The notes below the pieces were generated by a model. It searched no databases. It was not told the origin of the DNA and worked only from the letters and a program-made list of their open reading frames with translations. The translations under genes and the position numbers were made by a program. From Candidatus Bathyarchaeota archaeon (GTDB lineage Archaea; Thermoproteota; Bathyarchaeia; Bathyarchaeales; WUQV01): a stretch of DNA of 23,462 nucleotides. The stretch covers positions 1 to 23,462 of the forward strand of contig WUQV01000146.1 of the NCBI GenBank assembly GCA_009889585.1, given 5' to 3'. Of this stretch, positions 22,743 to 23,462 are shown in pieces (within the stretch, counting starts at the first letter, position 1; the number at the start of each line of letters is the position of its first letter).

Positions 22743-23165
22743 ATAAGCGAGGGACGTACGGCCGTAATAGACGCCTCAGGCCTCGTCCTAGGGAGGATGG
22801 CGAGCGTTATAGCCAAGCGCCTCTTACAAGGGGAGCGAATCATCATCGTAAACGCTGAAAAGGCCGTGATATCCGGCAAGAGGAGAAGCGTCATCGAGGG
22901 GAGGAAGAAATTCCTCAAGGTCGGACATCCTTGGAAGGGACCTTCTCACCCTAGGAGGCCTGATCAAATCGTGAGGAGAACCGTGCGCGGCATGCTCCCT
23001 TATCGTCAGCCTAAAGGATCGCAAGCGTATAGAAGGTTACGGGTTTACGTAGGAGTTCCTAAGGAGTTCGCAAGCGTTATCGTTGGGACGATACCAGAGG
23101 CGTCAGCTGATAAATTGAAATGCCCTTACGTAACGATTGAAGAGTTATCTAAGGAGGTCGGTTGA
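22743..23165 (+). CDS. rpl13: Large-subunit ribosomal protein uL13 (start codon unclear)
   Basis: The first ATG in frame (22797) would drop the conserved uL13 N-terminus. The frame upstream reads ISEGRTAVIDASGLVLGRM then ASVIAKRLLQGERIIIVNAEKAV, as expected for the family. It is open back to a TGA at 22734-22736 but contains no ATG, GTG or TTG before 22797. ATA 22743 (or ATC 22740) sits 5 bases or so after the purine-rich GGTGAGGG and is the best candidate non-standard start. Later blocks are typical: VGHPWKGPSHPRRPDQIVRR, GMLPYRQPKGSQAYRRL, VYVGVP. It binds 23S rRNA early in assembly. The stop is 19 bases before uS9. Confidence 0.92.
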   Translation: MSEGRTAVIDASGLVLGRMASVIAKRLLQGERIIIVNAEKAVISGKRRSVIEGRKKFLKVGHPWKGPSHPRRPDQIVRRTVRGMLPYRQPKGSQAYRRLRVYVGVPKEFASVIVGTIPEASADKLKCPYVTIEELSKEVG

Positions 23166-23184
23166 AGATAGAGGGGAAGTTGAA

Positions 23185-23462
23185 ATGTCTAAAGCAAGGA
23201 TTTTATTGACTAGCGGAAAGCGTAAGACGGCCATAGTAAGGGCGACGGTTCGAGCTGGATATGGAAGGGTTCGTATAAATGGCATCCCTCTTGAGATCTT
23301 AGAGCCAAGGGTAGCTCGTGAGAAAATAATGGAGTCGCTTTTGCATACTGAAGGTATAAGAGAAAAGCTTGATATAGATGTAAAGGCCTCAGGAGGAGGA
23401 TTCATGGGACAAGCTGAAGCCATAAGGATTGTGATAGCAAGGGCGATTGTAGAGTGGACGAA
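23185..23462 (+). CDS. rps9: Small-subunit ribosomal protein uS9, N-terminal part (runs off the window)
   Basis: ATG 23185 follows a strong ribosome-binding site (GAGGGGAAG, 23171-23179) and encodes MSKARILLTSGKRKTAIVRA then TVRAGYGRVRINGIPLEIL. The family core DIDVKASGGGFMGQAEAIRI and the following IARAIVEW are clear. About 92 residues are in the window; the C-terminal tail that contacts P-site tRNA is beyond the end. uL13-uS9 is the standard archaeal gene pair. Confidence 0.97.
   Translation, partial: MSKARILLTSGKRKTAIVRATVRAGYGRVRINGIPLEILEPRVAREKIMESLLHTEGIREKLDIDVKASGGGFMGQAEAIRIVIARAIVEWT

Overview
The window comes from an archaeon, most likely a thermophilic member of the Thermoproteota/TACK group. 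The evidence is archaeal-type ribosomal proteins (uS12, uS7, uL13, uS9) and EF-1A, a short XPF nuclease without a helicase domain, a radical-SAM protein of the tetraether lipid synthase type, TATA-box promoters, many TTG and GTG starts, and an archaeal SRP RNA. I cannot place it to order level from sequence alone. Bathyarchaeia-, Korarchaeia- or crenarchaeal-like lineages all fit.

Layout. Positions 1-690 hold the 5' part of an M20-family peptidase on the minus strand. Positions 939-2961 are a plus-strand iron-sulfur operon: a divergent cysteine desulfurase, an IscU-type scaffold and an unknown 92-residue protein. Positions 3353-3712 encode the SRP RNA, followed tail to tail by an Ncs6/TtuA-type tRNA thiolase on the minus strand. 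Positions 4640-5750 contain a promoter plus hairpin element resembling an IS200/IS605 end, and two decayed copies of a Cas6-like gene end. Positions 5754-7218 hold a frameshifted Nramp-family transporter. Positions 7219-8047 are non-coding, with CRISPR-repeat-like motifs. trkH and trkA, for potassium uptake, converge at 8048-10201. Positions 10570-11803 are a minus-strand XPF nuclease cluster that includes a 58-residue gene. Then come a small membrane protein and the str-type cluster EF-1A, uS7 and uS12 (12384-16682, minus). uS12 is interrupted by a 514-residue intein, and a hairpin-rich element sits between uS7 and EF-1A. The right third holds a zinc-ribbon membrane protein, an MFS relic, a two-copy CRISPR-like repeat, a nucleotidyltransferase, malic enzyme, a Tes-like radical SAM enzyme, and uL13-uS9, which runs off the end.

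Main discovery candidate. The SRP RNA is complete and foldable (14-bp terminal helix, helix 6 with a GUAG loop, helix 7), but the universally conserved apical loop of helix 8 is split by 22 nt. The insert folds into a bulge-helix-bulge-like structure. Removing it by cuts after the second base of each bulge restores a canonical helix 8 with a GGGA tetraloop. This predicts a small intron, spliced by the tRNA-splicing endonuclease, in an SRP RNA gene. The location parallels the permuted, circularised SRP RNA known in Thermoproteus.

Other themes. Splicing also acts at the protein level, through the intein in the decoding-centre loop of uS12. The cysteine desulfurase and the M20 peptidase carry substitutions at normally invariant active-site positions. 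Several relics (cas6 ends, CRISPR-like repeats, IS605-like hairpins, MFS fragment) suggest decayed defence and mobile DNA.
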